A stretch of 64,000 nt of DNA from Flavobacterium sp. 9 (GCF_002754195.1 NZ_PEEU01000001.1:2728001-2792000), one strand, 5' to 3'. Positions 36,943-46,176 are shown, counted from the stretch's first letter. Numbers and translations are program-made. The notes: generated by a model not told the origin, from the sequence alone.

Positions 36943-36993
36943 TTAAAACCATAAAACAAATTATACTTATGGTTTAAATGACTACAAGTATAA
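36943..36993. promoter_or_regulatory. Second copy of the xylB-type operator motif
   Basis: 36966-36993 reads CTTATGGTT, TAAA, TGACTACAAGTATAA. It matches 34787-34814 at all positions except the A/T spacer and one purine. The wider 33-base element (36961-36993) begins TTATAC and ends GTATAA, extending the symmetry. A further TTATGGTTTTAA-like half-site lies inverted at 36943-36954. It is upstream of the peptide gene and 346 bases from lepA. The rest of the 495-base gap 36845-37339 shows no gene. Confidence 0.65.
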
Positions 36994-37240
36994 TCATATT
37001 TGGTTAAACCGACAATTATTCGCACAAAAATGCACATTTATCAAACAAAAGTAAGTTGAAGTATTTTTTTGACAAACAACAAATCAAACCAACGCATTAA
37101 TAAAAACATTCTGCAAGGTTTTGCTTTAAACTACTAATCCATTATTTGCTAATTATGAACATTTTAAAACTTTAAAATGAACTTTCTGCCTTCAAAATTC
37201 AAAATCGAGCAACTACATTCCACAATCCAAAACTTTGCGC

Positions 37241-37248
37241 TATCTTTG
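37241..37248 (+). promoter_or_regulatory. Putative -7 box of lepA
   Basis: TATCTTTG matches TAnnTTTG. It lies 91 bases before the lepA ATG. Confidence 0.5.
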
Positions 37249-37339
37249 CGCCTTAATAACATGCTCTAAAGCAATTGCTCTAGCGCAAATTCATACCCTG
37301 AAATTACTTAAAACTCGTTTAGAGAATTGATATATTAAA

Positions 37340-39136
37340 ATGAAGAAGATACGTAACTTTTGCATTATTGCACACATTGACCACGGTAAAAGTACACTGG
37401 CAGACCGATTATTGGGCGCTACACAAACCGTTACAGCTCGTGAAGAAAAAGCACAATTGCTTGACAACATGGACCTGGAGCGCGAGCGTGGAATCACCAT
37501 TAAGAGTCATGCCATTCAAATGGAATATACTTATAAAGGAGAAGAATATATTTTAAATTTAATTGACACTCCTGGTCACGTTGACTTTTCATACGAAGTT
37601 TCACGATCTATTGCTGCCTGCGAAGGTGCGCTTTTGATTGTTGATGCTGCTCAAAGTATTCAGGCACAAACGATTTCTAACTTATATCTTGCTTTAGAAA
37701 ATGACTTGGAAATTATTCCGGTTTTGAACAAAGTAGATTTACCAAGTGCAAATCCTGAAGAAGTTAGTGATGATATTATTGACTTGTTAGGATGTAAATT
37801 AGAAGATATTATTCATGCTTCAGGAAAAACAGGTTTTGGTGTCGAAAATATTTTGGCTGCCATTATCGAAAAAATTCCTGCTCCTCAAGGAAATCCTGAT
37901 GAACCATTACAAGCTTTGATTTTTGACTCGGTATACAATCCGTTTCGTGGAATCGAAGTAATCTTCAGAGTTGTAAATGGAGAAATCAAAAAAGGGCAAA
38001 AAATTAAATTCATGGCTACTGGTAATGAATATTTTGCTGACGAAATTGGAACTTTAAAATTAAATCAGGTTCCTAAAAATGTAATTTCTGCTGGTGATGT
38101 TGGTTATTTAATTTCTGGAATTAAAGAAGCCAAAGAAGTAAAAGTTGGAGACACTCTAACTGATGCTAAAACGCCAACTACAAATATGATTACTGGTTTT
38201 GAGGATGTAAAACCAATGGTATTCGCCGGAATTTATCCTGTTGATACTGAAGATTATGAAGATTTGCGTTCTTCTATGGAGAAATTGCAATTGAATGATG
38301 CTTCGTTAGTTTTTACTCCTGAAAGTTCAGCGGCTTTAGGTTTTGGTTTCCGTTGCGGATTCTTAGGAATGCTTCACATGGAAATTATTCAGGAACGTTT
38401 AGAGCGTGAGTTCGATATGACTGTAATTACTACAGTTCCTAACGTTTCGTATTTGGCTTACACCAAAAAAGATCCTGAAACTGCATTTGTTGTAAATAAT
38501 CCTTCTGATTTGCCTGAACCATCTCGTTTAGACAGAGTTGAAGAGCCATTTATCAAAGCAACAATCATTACAAAAGCTGATTTCGTTGGAAACGTAATGA
38601 GTTTATGTATCGAAAAACGTGGTCAAATTACCAACCAAACGTATTTGACAACAGAACGTGTTGAATTGAATTTTGATATGCCTTTGGCGGAAATTGTATT
38701 CGATTTTTACGATCGTTTAAAAACGGTTTCTAAAGGTTACGCTTCTTTTGATTACTCTCCGATAGGAATGAGAACTTCAAAATTAGTTAAACTTGACGTT
38801 CTTTTGAATGCTCAAACGGTTGATGCACTTTCTGCATTGATTCACGAAGACAACGCTTATAACATCGGTAAAAAAATGACCGAGAAATTACGCGAATTGA
38901 TCCCAAGACAACAATTTGATATTCCGATTCAAGCTGCAATTGGAGCTAAAATTATTGCTCGTGAAACAATTAAAGCACTTCGTAAAGACGTTACCGCAAA
39001 ATGTTATGGTGGAGATATTTCGCGTAAGCGTAAACTTCTTGAAAAACAGAAAAAAGGTAAAAAACGTATGAGACAAGTTGGAAACGTTGAGATTCCGCAA
39101 GAAGCTTTTATGGCCGTTTTGAAATTGAATGATTAA
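37340..39136 (+). CDS. lepA: Elongation factor 4 (ribosomal back-translocase)
   Basis: This 598-residue GTPase has the exact family length. The G domain shows AHIDHGKST (G1), [10 protein letters not shown] (switch I), DTPGHVDF (G3) and NKVDLPSA (G4). EF-G-like domains II, III and V follow, and then the LepA-specific C-terminal domain ([19 protein letters not shown]). The protein binds ribosomes and can promote back-translocation; it is thought to help under ionic or cold stress and in 30S assembly. It stands alone on the plus strand with its own terminator. Nothing unusual was seen. Confidence 0.98.
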   Translation: MKKIRNFCIIAHIDHGKSTLADRLLGATQTVTAREEKAQLLDNMDLERERGITIKSHAIQMEYTYKGEEYILNLIDTPGHVDFSYEVSRSIAACEGALLIVDAAQSIQAQTISNLYLALENDLEIIPVLNKVDLPSANPEEVSDDIIDLLGCKLEDIIHASGKTGFGVENILAAIIEKIPAPQGNPDEPLQALIFDSVYNPFRGIEVIFRVVNGEIKKGQKIKFMATGNEYFADEIGTLKLNQVPKNVISAGDVGYLISGIKEAKEVKVGDTLTDAKTPTTNMITGFEDVKPMVFAGIYPVDTEDYEDLRSSMEKLQLNDASLVFTPESSAALGFGFRCGFLGMLHMEIIQERLEREFDMTVITTVPNVSYLAYTKKDPETAFVVNNPSDLPEPSRLDRVEEPFIKATIITKADFVGNVMSLCIEKRGQITNQTYLTTERVELNFDMPLAEIVFDFYDRLKTVSKGYASFDYSPIGMRTSKLVKLDVLLNAQTVDALSALIHEDNAYNIGKKMTEKLRELIPRQQFDIPIQAAIGAKIIARETIKALRKDVTAKCYGGDISRKRKLLEKQKKGKKRMRQVGNVEIPQEAFMAVLKLND

Positions 39137-39181
39137 TTCTCTTTTTTGGAATAAAGAGTAAAGAGAATAGAATATAGATTG

Positions 39182-39213
39182 AACCCGATGACGATTGTTA
39201 TCGGGTTTTTTGT
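39182..39213 (+). terminator. lepA terminator
   Basis: AACCCGAT (39182-39189) pairs with ATCGGGTT (39200-39207), with a short inner ACGAT/TTGT segment and a following T run. A copy of the GAGTAAAGAGAATAGAATA repeat lies just before it. Confidence 0.75.
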
Positions 39214-39257
39214 TTTTATTTTTGTGGATTGTGGTTAGAAAGACGGATGTGGATTGT

Positions 39258-39491
39258 GTAGACGCACTGCTGTGCGCCTCTACGGTGATTTAGATTATGA
39301 AAATACAAATTGTCAAAATATAATTCGTTATAAAATATCTTCTACACAGATTTTCATCATAGATTTTCGTCACAGATTTTCGTCACAGATTTGTAGAGGC
39401 GCACAGCAGTGCGTCTCCCGTAATCAAAATCAATTTTAAAATTTTAATTGTGGATATACTTTGCGAGAGACGCACTGCTGTGCGCCTCTAC
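39258..39491. repeat. Three GACGCACTGCTGTGCGCC palindromes after lepA
   Basis: Copies lie at 39258-39283, 39393-39417 (opposite orientation) and 39467-39491. Between the first two are three short TTTTCGTCACAGA-type direct repeats (about 39350-39392). The 511-base gap 39137-39647 contains no gene apart from these elements, the lepA terminator and the promoter box before the WYL gene. Confidence 0.85.
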
Positions 39492-39570
39492 GTTGATGCA
39501 AATTGCGGATATTTTTTCAACCCAAAATCTGTCCTAATTTGGAACATCTTTTTTGTTCTTCTAAACTTTT

Positions 39571-39578
39571 TACCTTTG
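39571..39578 (+). promoter_or_regulatory. Putative -7 box of the WYL regulator
   Basis: TACCTTTG fits TAnnTTTG. A TTTTTTG lies 16 bases before it. The ATG is 69 bases downstream. Confidence 0.5.
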
Positions 39579-39647
39579 TATATTTGATGCTTAGAACCTC
39601 AGCAACTTAGTCCCGAGACTTCGGGATAGAATCTTAAAAGAAAAAAA

Positions 39648-40604
39648 ATGGACGATTCTCCAAAACGTTTTGACCGTATTGTCGCAATTCTCATTCAGTT
39701 ACAATCCAAAAAAATTGTAAAAGCTCAGGAATTGGCGGATCGTTTTGATTGTAGTCTGCGAACTATTTATAGAGATATCCGAACTCTTGAAGCGTCGGGA
39801 GTTCCTATTTATAGTGAGGCCGGAGTTGGTTATGCTTTAATGGATGGTTACCGATTGCCGCCAGTAATGTTTACGCGCGAGGAAGTAAGCAGTTTTATAG
39901 CCGCTGAAAAACTAATGCAAAAATTTACAGATCCTTCTCTTGGATCTCATTATGCATCGGCGATGTACAAACTGAAATCGGTTTTGAGAGGTACTGACAA
40001 AGATTGGCTTTCGAATATTGAATCTAAAGTTTTGATGCAAACGCAAGAGCCTTTATTTCATGATAGTTCGCCTAATACTTTGGCCGTTTTATTCGAAAGT
40101 ATTGCTGAGAAAAAACAGATTCTTCTTTCTTATAAAACCATTGAAGCAGAGCAAGCAAGCAATAGAAACATTGAACCTGTTGGCGTTTTTCACGATCATA
40201 ACAACTGGTATTTTTTGGGTTATTGCCATTTGCGACAAGATTACAGGCAATTTAGAACAGACCGAATTCAGGGAATTCAAAAAACTGATTTAGAATTTAC
40301 GATCGAACATGATTCTTTAGAAACATATTTAGTTAAATCAGAAACTATTCCCACAACTAAAGTCCGGATTTTAGTTTCGAAAAAAATCCTAACTCACCTT
40401 CGACATGAACAAAAATATCATGGTTTTGTTTCTGAAAGAGAAGTTGATGGTCAGATCGAAATGACCTTTATGTCGTGTAATGTTCATGAACACTTTTCGC
40501 GTTGGCTTTTGATGTTTGGAGATTATGCCACAATTCTGGAACCCGAAAGTCTTAAAACCAGAATATTGGAATTAATAGAATCTTATAAAAAAAGACTAAT
40601 ATAA
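39648..40604 (+). CDS. YafY-type HTH/WYL-domain transcriptional regulator
   Basis: This is a 318-residue protein. An N-terminal winged HTH (about 6-62) contains KAQELADRFDCSLRTIYRDIRTLEASGVP. The WYL domain (about 145-225) contains NNWYFLGYCHLRQDYRQFR, including the family W-Y-hydrophobic motif and the basic patch expected to bind a nucleic-acid-like or other ligand. The C-terminal WCX extension completes the protein. Such regulators often respond to DNA damage or control neighbouring genes. It converges with two DinB-like genes, a pairing common in Flavobacterium, though regulation of them is only inferred. A shared bidirectional terminator separates them. Confidence 0.88.
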   Translation: MDDSPKRFDRIVAILIQLQSKKIVKAQELADRFDCSLRTIYRDIRTLEASGVPIYSEAGVGYALMDGYRLPPVMFTREEVSSFIAAEKLMQKFTDPSLGSHYASAMYKLKSVLRGTDKDWLSNIESKVLMQTQEPLFHDSSPNTLAVLFESIAEKKQILLSYKTIEAEQASNRNIEPVGVFHDHNNWYFLGYCHLRQDYRQFRTDRIQGIQKTDLEFTIEHDSLETYLVKSETIPTTKVRILVSKKILTHLRHEQKYHGFVSEREVDGQIEMTFMSCNVHEHFSRWLLMFGDYATILEPESLKTRILELIESYKKRLI

Positions 40605-40607
40605 AAA

Positions 40608-40648
40608 AACTCCCAAAGATGAACTTATCATTCGTCTTTGGGAGTTTT
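40608..40648. terminator. Bidirectional terminator between WYL and DinB genes
   Basis: AAACTCCCAAAGA (40608-40620) pairs perfectly with TCTTTGGGAGTTT (40636-40648), with flanking A and T runs. Confidence 0.85.
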
Positions 40649-40655
40649 CAATTTA

Positions 40656-41153
40656 TTATTGATTTTTTACGACATTATAAAAATTATAATCCGTGTTTGA
40701 AGCGTCGGTTATACCAATATTTCTTCCAATGGTTACAATTTGTCCTCTGTGATAAGTGCCATGATTTACTACTTGTAGTAAATAATCAGAAATTGGCAAT
40801 TCACATTGAAACCACGGATTCTCGATTTTAACCGTTTTGTATAATTGTTCGTCTGATAATGATGATATAAACTCCGATAATTTTTCAGATGTTTTTAATA
40901 AACCTTCAAATATTACATTCTTATCTAAATCAACATTTTCATTCCTTTCCGGCAAAGCAGTTTCGGTTATTATAGAAAACCAATATTGCTCTGTTTCCCA
41001 GATATGGTTAAGTGTTTTAATAATGCTCGAATAACTCGAAGGAACATCTTTGTTCAACAATTCATCAGATTTTGGTGTTAGCCAATTCACAAATTGTTGA
41101 TTTACCCATAAATTGTAGGCAGCGTAATTTGCCATTATTTTTCTTAAACTCAT
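40656..41153 (-). CDS. DinB-like (YfiT/DinB superfamily) protein 1
   Basis: This 165-residue four-helix-bundle protein has the three His positions of the DinB/YfiT metal site visible: LNHIWE near residue 48, and NHGTYHRGQ near 133-140. The family includes metal-dependent thiol transferases and mycothiol- or bacillithiol-related enzymes, but most members have unknown substrates; the name DinB does not imply DNA damage induction. It lies 65 bases downstream of a second DinB-like gene on the same strand, so the two are probably co-transcribed. The Met at residue 8 is an alternative start. Confidence 0.82.
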   Translation of the reverse strand: MSLRKIMANYAAYNLWVNQQFVNWLTPKSDELLNKDVPSSYSSIIKTLNHIWETEQYWFSIITETALPERNENVDLDKNVIFEGLLKTSEKLSEFISSLSDEQLYKTVKIENPWFQCELPISDYLLQVVNHGTYHRGQIVTIGRNIGITDASNTDYNFYNVVKNQ

Positions 41154-41218
41154 GATGTTTGATTTATAATTTAGTCTTGAATAAATTGATTTAGTTCATT
41201 AAAAACGTCCTGATTATA

Positions 41219-41701
41219 TTACTGTCTTTCCCAGAAAAAAGGCGGATCAATTCCTAAAGCTCTTAGATATACATATCCTTGTCCGCGGTGATGAACTTCA
41301 TTATCAACAAAGTACAAAATATTTTGGATTACAGGAAATTCATATTGACCAAAAAGATTAAAGTCTTCGCTAAAATCTTCGATAGATAATTTTTCCCAAT
41401 ATTTATTGATTTCTGCCGTTGCTTCATCCCATTTTTCAAGATATTGTGCTTTAAAAATCAACTTTTCAGTTCCTTCTGTAAAAGGAGCAATTTCTTTAGT
41501 TACAATTCCTTTAAGTCCAGGAACTGCAATCGCCAAAAGCTCATCTGTTAGTTTTGCGAAAGTTCTCATTCCTCCTATCGAAAATTCGAAAAAATCTTTT
41601 TCAGGAAATAATTCAATTACGCGACGAGTTAGCGCGCGGTGTCCTTGCCAGTGTATTAACAAATCTTCAGGAGTAATTACTTGTGCAGCTAATGTTTTCA
41701 T
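41219..41701 (-). CDS. DinB-like protein 2
   Basis: This 160-residue protein also has the DinB four-helix fold. It carries HWQGHRALTRR near the N-terminus and DNEVHHRGQGYVYLRALG near the C-terminus, where the HHRGQ motif supplies metal-binding histidines. It differs clearly in sequence from the neighbouring DinB-like protein, so the pair is not a recent duplication. A TAATTTTG box lies 31-38 bases upstream (41732-41739, minus), consistent with a promoter for both genes. Function beyond metal-dependent chemistry cannot be stated. Confidence 0.82.
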   Translation of the reverse strand: MKTLAAQVITPEDLLIHWQGHRALTRRVIELFPEKDFFEFSIGGMRTFAKLTDELLAIAVPGLKGIVTKEIAPFTEGTEKLIFKAQYLEKWDEATAEINKYWEKLSIEDFSEDFNLFGQYEFPVIQNILYFVDNEVHHRGQGYVYLRALGIDPPFFWERQ

Positions 41702-41731
41702 AGTTTTAAAGTTTTAATTATTTTAATACTT

Positions 41732-41739
41732 CAAAATTA
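41732..41739 (-). promoter_or_regulatory. Putative -7 box of the DinB pair
   Basis: The minus strand reads TAATTTTG (TAnnTTTG), about 31 bases upstream of the ATG. Confidence 0.45.
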
Positions 41740-41764
41740 TCAAGGGTCGGTGACAACAGTTTGT

Positions 41765-41806
41765 CAGTAGGAAAAAAAATAATTAAAATTATTTTTTTTC
41801 CTACTG
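41765..41806. repeat. Perfect 20-bp inverted repeat
   Basis: CAGTAGGAAAAAAAATAATT (41765-41784) is repeated perfectly inverted at 41787-41806 with a 2-base loop. Its edge merges into the palindromic repeat starting at 41806. Confidence 0.85.
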
Positions 41807-42127
41807 TAGAGGCGCACAGCAGTGCGTCTCAGGCGACGTAACCCCAATTTATTCACATTGCGTTAAACCCGACAGGTTTTAAAAACCTGTCGGGTTTAAT
41901 ATGGAATCGTAAAAAACATTCGTTCTACAATACTTTTTCTAGCAAAACGAATTAAATTGTGGTTACTGGATGCGAGACGCACTACCGTGCGCCTCTACAA
42001 TACTTTGACTACAAAAACATTTGACAAAGGTTAATCGCAATTTAAACCCGAAAGGTTTTAAAAATCGGGTTTAATACGGAATAAATTGTGGTTACCAGGT
42101 GTGAGACGCACTGCTGTGCGTCTCTAC
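41806..42127. repeat. Cluster of palindromic repeats upstream of thiL
   Basis: GACGCACTGCTGTGCGCC-type copies lie at 41806-41830, 41974-41998 and 42103-42127. AAACCCGACAGG-type copies lie at 41865-41897 and, decayed, at 42044-42072. Two units share a longer order (TAAATTGTGGTTAC followed by the palindrome), showing local duplication. No gene lies in the 520-base gap 41702-42221. Confidence 0.85.
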
Positions 42128-42184
42128 AGTTCGCCTCTACATATACATATCTACTATATAACATTAAGTTCGATAAAACCTTTG

Positions 42185-42192
42185 TACCTTTG
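42185..42192 (+). promoter_or_regulatory. Putative -7 box of thiL
   Basis: TACCTTTG fits TAnnTTTG and lies 29 bases before the ATG at 42222. No TPP riboswitch was recognised in the leader. Confidence 0.55.
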
Positions 42193-42221
42193 CACCTTAA
42201 AAACTTTGGAACTTAAAAGAA

Positions 42222-43268
42222 ATGATCGAAGATAAAAATCCGCAACGTACAAGTATAGCGCAATTGGGCGAGTTTGGCTTAATTGAACATTTAACCAAAA
42301 ATTTTGATGTTACTCAGGAATCTACTTTAAAAAGTATTGGTGATGACGCCGCAGTTCTTGATTTTAAAGATAAAAAAGTAGTTGTTTCTACAGATTTACT
42401 GATTGAAGGTGTACATTTTGATTTGGCTTATATGCCTTTAAAACATTTAGGATATAAGGCTGTTGTTGTAAACCTGTCTGATATTTGCGCAATGAACGCA
42501 AGACCAACGCAAATAACGGTTTCTGTGGCTGTTTCTAATCGTTTTCCACTAGAAGCATTAGAAGAATTATTTGAGGGAATTACGCACGCTTCAAAAGAGT
42601 ATAAAGTTGATGTAATTGGTGGCGATACAACCTCATCTCAAAAAGGATTAATTATTAGCATTACTGCAATTGGTGAAGCTAATGAAGATGAAATTGTTTA
42701 CCGAAATGGTGCAAAACAAACTGATCTTCTTGTTGTAACCGGTGATATTGGTGCTGCATATATGGGATTACAGGTTTTGGAACGCGAAAAGCAAGTTTTT
42801 CAGGTGAATCCAAATAGTCAGCCTGATCTTGATATGTACAGTTATTTGATCGAACGTCAGTTAAAACCTGAAGCCAGAAAAGATGTACGTACTTTATTGC
42901 ATGCTCTTGAAATTAAACCAACTTCAATGATTGATATTTCGGACGGATTATCATCTGAAATTATTCATTTGTGTAAACAATCAAAAGTGGGTTGTAATTT
43001 ATATGAAGATAAACTTCCGTTAGATCCTCAGTTTATTTCGACTTGCGAAGAGTTTAATATCGATAGCACAACTGTAGCAATTAATGGTGGTGAAGATTAT
43101 GAATTGCTTTTTACTATTGACATCAATGATTTTGATAAAATAAAAGGAAATCCAAATTTCTCAATCATTGGTCATATGGCAGATGAAAGCGAAGGAATAA
43201 ATCTGGTTACTCGTGCAAATACCCAAATTCCGTTGAAGGCTCGCGGTTGGGATGCTTTGAGTGAATAA
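42222..43268 (+). CDS. thiL: Thiamine-monophosphate kinase
   Basis: This 348-residue protein of the PurM/ThiL (AIRS) superfamily shows the N-terminal SIGDDAAVLDF motif, followed by STDLLIEGVHFD, the GGDTTSS loop, DISDGLSSE and NGGEDYELLFT. These hold the Mg-ATP and substrate-binding acidic residues. It phosphorylates thiamine monophosphate to thiamine pyrophosphate, the last step of cofactor synthesis. No other thiamine gene is nearby. A TACCTTTG box precedes it, and a bidirectional hairpin ends it. Confidence 0.95.
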   Translation: MIEDKNPQRTSIAQLGEFGLIEHLTKNFDVTQESTLKSIGDDAAVLDFKDKKVVVSTDLLIEGVHFDLAYMPLKHLGYKAVVVNLSDICAMNARPTQITVSVAVSNRFPLEALEELFEGITHASKEYKVDVIGGDTTSSQKGLIISITAIGEANEDEIVYRNGAKQTDLLVVTGDIGAAYMGLQVLEREKQVFQVNPNSQPDLDMYSYLIERQLKPEARKDVRTLLHALEIKPTSMIDISDGLSSEIIHLCKQSKVGCNLYEDKLPLDPQFISTCEEFNIDSTTVAINGGEDYELLFTIDINDFDKIKGNPNFSIIGHMADESEGINLVTRANTQIPLKARGWDALSE

Positions 43269-43303
43269 AATTAGTTTTCAGTCGCAGTATTCATTCACGT
43301 GAC

Positions 43304-43345
43304 AAAAAAAATCCTAATAGATTAAAGTCTGTTAGGATTTTTTTT
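43304..43345. terminator. Bidirectional terminator between thiL and the response regulator
   Basis: AAAAAAATCCTAATAGA and TCTGTTAGGATTTTTTT pair around a 6-base loop with one mismatch. A and T runs flank the stem on each side. Confidence 0.8.
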
Positions 43346-43387
43346 ATGTCTTTGAATCTAAAATCTATACTCTTAAATCTAAAATTC

Positions 43388-44086
43388 TTAGAAAAGTCCT
43401 TTGCTTTTAGCTTCTTTAACCAATTCATCATCTGAACCGGTTTTTATTTTAAGCAATTCTTTGAGATTGATTTTCCGTTTTTCGATTGCGTTTAATGAAA
43501 TCGGAATATATTGTGGCATTGTATGATGTTCTGTTCCTTTTGACAAATGAAATAAAATTTGCTTGTCAAACTGGTCTATTTCTATTGAATTATGAGGAGA
43601 TTGATTGACCATTTTTACTACAGACTGACTGTAATATTTGTCATTCTTCATTACTTTATCAAATGCAAAAAGCAATTCATCAAACGTTAAATCATTTTTT
43701 ATAATTAACCCATTTGGATTGATTGTTCTTATGATTGTTTTGATTTTTAGCAATTCAGTGTACATTGTCAGCAAAATGATCTTGCAATTGGGCATTTTTT
43801 TTATGATCAATTTTGCCAGATCTTCACCAGAAAAAATATCTTTTTCTTCATACGAAGGCATGCTAATGTCTAAAAAAGCAATGTCGAAATTTGGGGTTTC
43901 AACATCTTGCAATAAATCATAAGCCGATTTGCAATCGTATGCCTGAGAGATCAGAAATTCATATTCCTTAGGATTATATCTTGTGATAGCATTCTTATAT
44001 CCTTCGATAATAAAAGGATGGTCGTCAACTATTAAAATGTTTCGCTTAGTAAGTTGCGAAAACGGGGCTGTTAGGTCAACTGTCAT
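43388..44086 (-). CDS. NarL/LuxR-like response regulator
   Basis: This is a 232-residue protein. The receiver domain (about 14-140) has acidic Asp21-Asp22 in IVDDHP, the phospho-acceptor Asp73 in FLDISMP and the conserved Lys130 in LIIKND. The C-terminal 60 residues form a divergent LuxR-like helix-turn-helix (QILFHLSKGTEHHTMPQYI, NAIEKRKINLKELL). Its start overlaps the end of the histidine kinase gene by 11 bases, so the two are translationally coupled partners. Targets are unknown. It ends the signalling cluster and shares a terminator with thiL. Confidence 0.88.
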   Translation of the reverse strand: MTVDLTAPFSQLTKRNILIVDDHPFIIEGYKNAITRYNPKEYEFLISQAYDCKSAYDLLQDVETPNFDIAFLDISMPSYEEKDIFSGEDLAKLIIKKMPNCKIILLTMYTELLKIKTIIRTINPNGLIIKNDLTFDELLFAFDKVMKNDKYYSQSVVKMVNQSPHNSIEIDQFDKQILFHLSKGTEHHTMPQYIPISLNAIEKRKINLKELLKIKTGSDDELVKEAKSKGLF

Positions 44087-46127
44087 TATTTTGTAGGTTT
44101 ATTTTTTGATCAATTGGGACTTTAATTATGAGAATTGTTCCTTCTCCTTTGGCAGATTTTATCGTAACTATACCCTTACATTCTGCTGCTCTATATTGAA
44201 TATTGTGCAATCCTATTCCGTTCTTGGTTCTTTTGGTATTAAAACCAACTCCATCATCAGAAATCGAAAGAATCAAATGATTGATTTCACTCTTAAACTC
44301 CACTTCAATTGTACTTGCTTTTGCGTATTTATTACAATTTTGAAGCGCTTCCTGAATGATTCGATACAAATTGATTTTGACCGTATTACCTACTAATTCC
44401 CATTTAATATGAGAATCAAACGAAGTAATCAATTTTGACGCATAAGTATTTTGTTGATTTTCAAACAATTTGTTCAAAATCGCAACAAAATTATTAATTA
44501 ATTCCGATTTTTCACGATTTAAATCATGCGAAATTTCACGTATATCTTCCTCAATATGTTTAAGTTCGGCCAAATATTTCTTTCTTTTGGGCGCAGCGTG
44601 GGCTTCATCGAGTTTATCTAAACTGTCCAAACTAATTCTGACTCCAAACATTCTGCCCAAAACGCCGTCGTGTAATTCCTGAGCAACTTTTTTCTTTTCT
44701 TTGATACGAGTCATCTCGATATCATTTTGCTGCGAAATCATCAAATTATAAATATCTTCATTTGCAATTTGCTGCTGCTGCTTAAAAAGTAACTCTCTGT
44801 TTTTGGCTTGTTGCGTTTTGTAAACATAGAAAAATAAACCCAATAATGTACAAATGCTAAAAACGTACACTAAAGTCTTATTTTTCTCTTGTAAGTTTGA
44901 ATTTTGATCCTTTATTTCGTTGGTTTCGTATTCAATTCGGGAGAATTTTTCACCCATTCTACGTTCTGCTTTAAGTAATTTATCATTAAGCTGAATATAT
45001 TCCTTAGAATAAATAGATGCTTTTTTGGGATCAACAATAGCAATTTGCTTAAGAGATTCTAATATATTTCTTATTGTATTTAATTTTCTCGATAAAACCA
45101 ATGCTTGTTTTGAATACTGAATTGCCCTGAACGTATCTTTCTTAAAAGCATAATACTCCGACAAATGATTTTTATTTAATATAATTCCTGCGTCAAGTTT
45201 TAGGCTATCTCTAATTTTCAAAGCTTTATAAAATTGAGAAGGGAGTTCTGTAAATTCTTTCGATTTAAACTTAGAATAAGCTAAATTATCCAAGAGCATC
45301 GCATAAATAGCTGTATTTCCATTAAACAAATCTTTTTGTTCTAATCCTTTTTTGAAATACTTTTTTGCCTGATTAAAATTGTGCATCTTTAAATAAACAT
45401 ACCCGATATTATTTAGTGAAATCGCTTTCAATTGAAATTCTGACGAAATTGATTTATCTTCAAGGATAGACAATGCCTTGTTGTGATATTCAAGTGCTTT
45501 ATCATACTCTTGACGTTCATTATAAATAATTCCCAGTAAATTATAACTCTCGTACAGGTCTTTATTTACGTTTTTTTTCGTTTTTAAAATCTTAAGCGCT
45601 TTAAAAACAGTAATTTCACTTTCAAAAAAATCTCCTTCACTCAACTGTAAATCTCCTTTGGCTATAAAAGTTTTTACCAAATTAGTTTCATCATTAACTC
45701 TTAAATATATTTTCTCAGCTCTGAAATAATTCAAAAAAGCACTATCTGAAATCATTTGTGATTGATAATAATCCCCTAGGTAACTATATGCTTTAGCAAT
45801 GCTAGATGAATCTTTACTAATTATTGATCGTTCCAAAATCAGTTTAGAGATTTTTTTATAGGATTTCCAATCGCTCATATTATAGTAACGATTGGCAATT
45901 TTAAACAGATTGACTCTATTTAAAGAATCATTTTCCTCACCTATAACTATATCAAATGCCTTCTGATTGTACTTTTGTTTATAATTAAGAGGCAAATTAA
46001 TATCATTTGCTAACGAGAAATAAATAGAAAGACTGTCTTTACTAACATTTTCATTTCTCCCACTTTTACTTGTACAACCAATCAGGACAAGAACTACAAA
46101 CAATAATATCTGAGAATGTTTTTTCAA
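44076..46127 (-). CDS. TPR-containing sensor histidine kinase (HisKA_3 type)
   Basis: This is about 683 residues, starting at a TTG (46125-46127). The start is chosen because a lipoprotein-like signal follows (LLFVVLVLIGC) and a TATTTTTG box lies just upstream at 46148-46155. The next part is a run of TPR helices (about 60-370; YESYNLLGIIYNERQEYDKALEYHNKAL is typical). A membrane helix (about 410-430), a coiled coil, a HisKA_3 phospho-acceptor in VAQELHDGVLGRM and an HATPase domain ending with DDGVGF and KNGIGLHNIQYRAAE follow. It should sit in the cytoplasmic membrane with the TPR region outside and pass phosphate to the overlapping NarL-like regulator. The signal it detects is unknown; the small exported protein upstream is a candidate partner. 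Confidence 0.85.
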   Translation of the reverse strand: MKKHSQILLFVVLVLIGCTSKSGRNENVSKDSLSIYFSLANDINLPLNYKQKYNQKAFDIVIGEENDSLNRVNLFKIANRYYNMSDWKSYKKISKLILERSIISKDSSSIAKAYSYLGDYYQSQMISDSAFLNYFRAEKIYLRVNDETNLVKTFIAKGDLQLSEGDFFESEITVFKALKILKTKKNVNKDLYESYNLLGIIYNERQEYDKALEYHNKALSILEDKSISSEFQLKAISLNNIGYVYLKMHNFNQAKKYFKKGLEQKDLFNGNTAIYAMLLDNLAYSKFKSKEFTELPSQFYKALKIRDSLKLDAGIILNKNHLSEYYAFKKDTFRAIQYSKQALVLSRKLNTIRNILESLKQIAIVDPKKASIYSKEYIQLNDKLLKAERRMGEKFSRIEYETNEIKDQNSNLQEKNKTLVYVFSICTLLGLFFYVYKTQQAKNRELLFKQQQQIANEDIYNLMISQQNDIEMTRIKEKKKVAQELHDGVLGRMFGVRISLDSLDKLDEAHAAPKRKKYLAELKHIEEDIREISHDLNREKSELINNFVAILNKLFENQQNTYASKLITSFDSHIKWELVGNTVKINLYRIIQEALQNCNKYAKASTIEVEFKSEINHLILSISDDGVGFNTKRTKNGIGLHNIQYRAAECKGIVTIKSAKGEGTILIIKVPIDQKINLQNNDS

Positions 46128-46147
46128 GGTATGTCTATGATTTTTCT

Positions 46148-46155
46148 CAAAAATA
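46148..46155 (-). promoter_or_regulatory. Putative -7 box of the histidine kinase gene
   Basis: The minus strand reads TATTTTTG. The predicted transcript start is about 15 bases before the TTG at 46127. It comes after the hairpin at 46177-46201, so the kinase has its own transcript. Confidence 0.5.
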
Positions 46156-46176
46156 CTAAAACTATAGACATAAAAA

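Noticed and set aside
39258..39491. Regularly spaced short palindromes, considered as a CRISPR array.
   Set aside because: Copies are in both orientations with unequal spacers, no cas genes are near, and the same element occurs singly at distant sites.
40764..40783. Perfect palindrome ATTTACTACTTGTAGTAAAT that contains the ACTTGTAGT half-site of the xylB-type operator.
   Set aside because: It lies inside the coding region of a DinB-like gene and encodes conserved-looking residues before the NHGTYHRGQ motif. The half-site spacing differs from the two intergenic copies, so chance is more likely.
42128..42221. Possible TPP riboswitch before thiL.
   Set aside because: The leader after the TACCTTTG box is only about 25 bases, and none of the conserved TPP aptamer segments is seen.
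39137..42221. Repeat-rich gaps examined for tRNA genes or insertion sequences.
   Set aside because: No cloverleaf with a TTC-loop signature and no transposase frame was found; the content is explained by small palindromic repeats.
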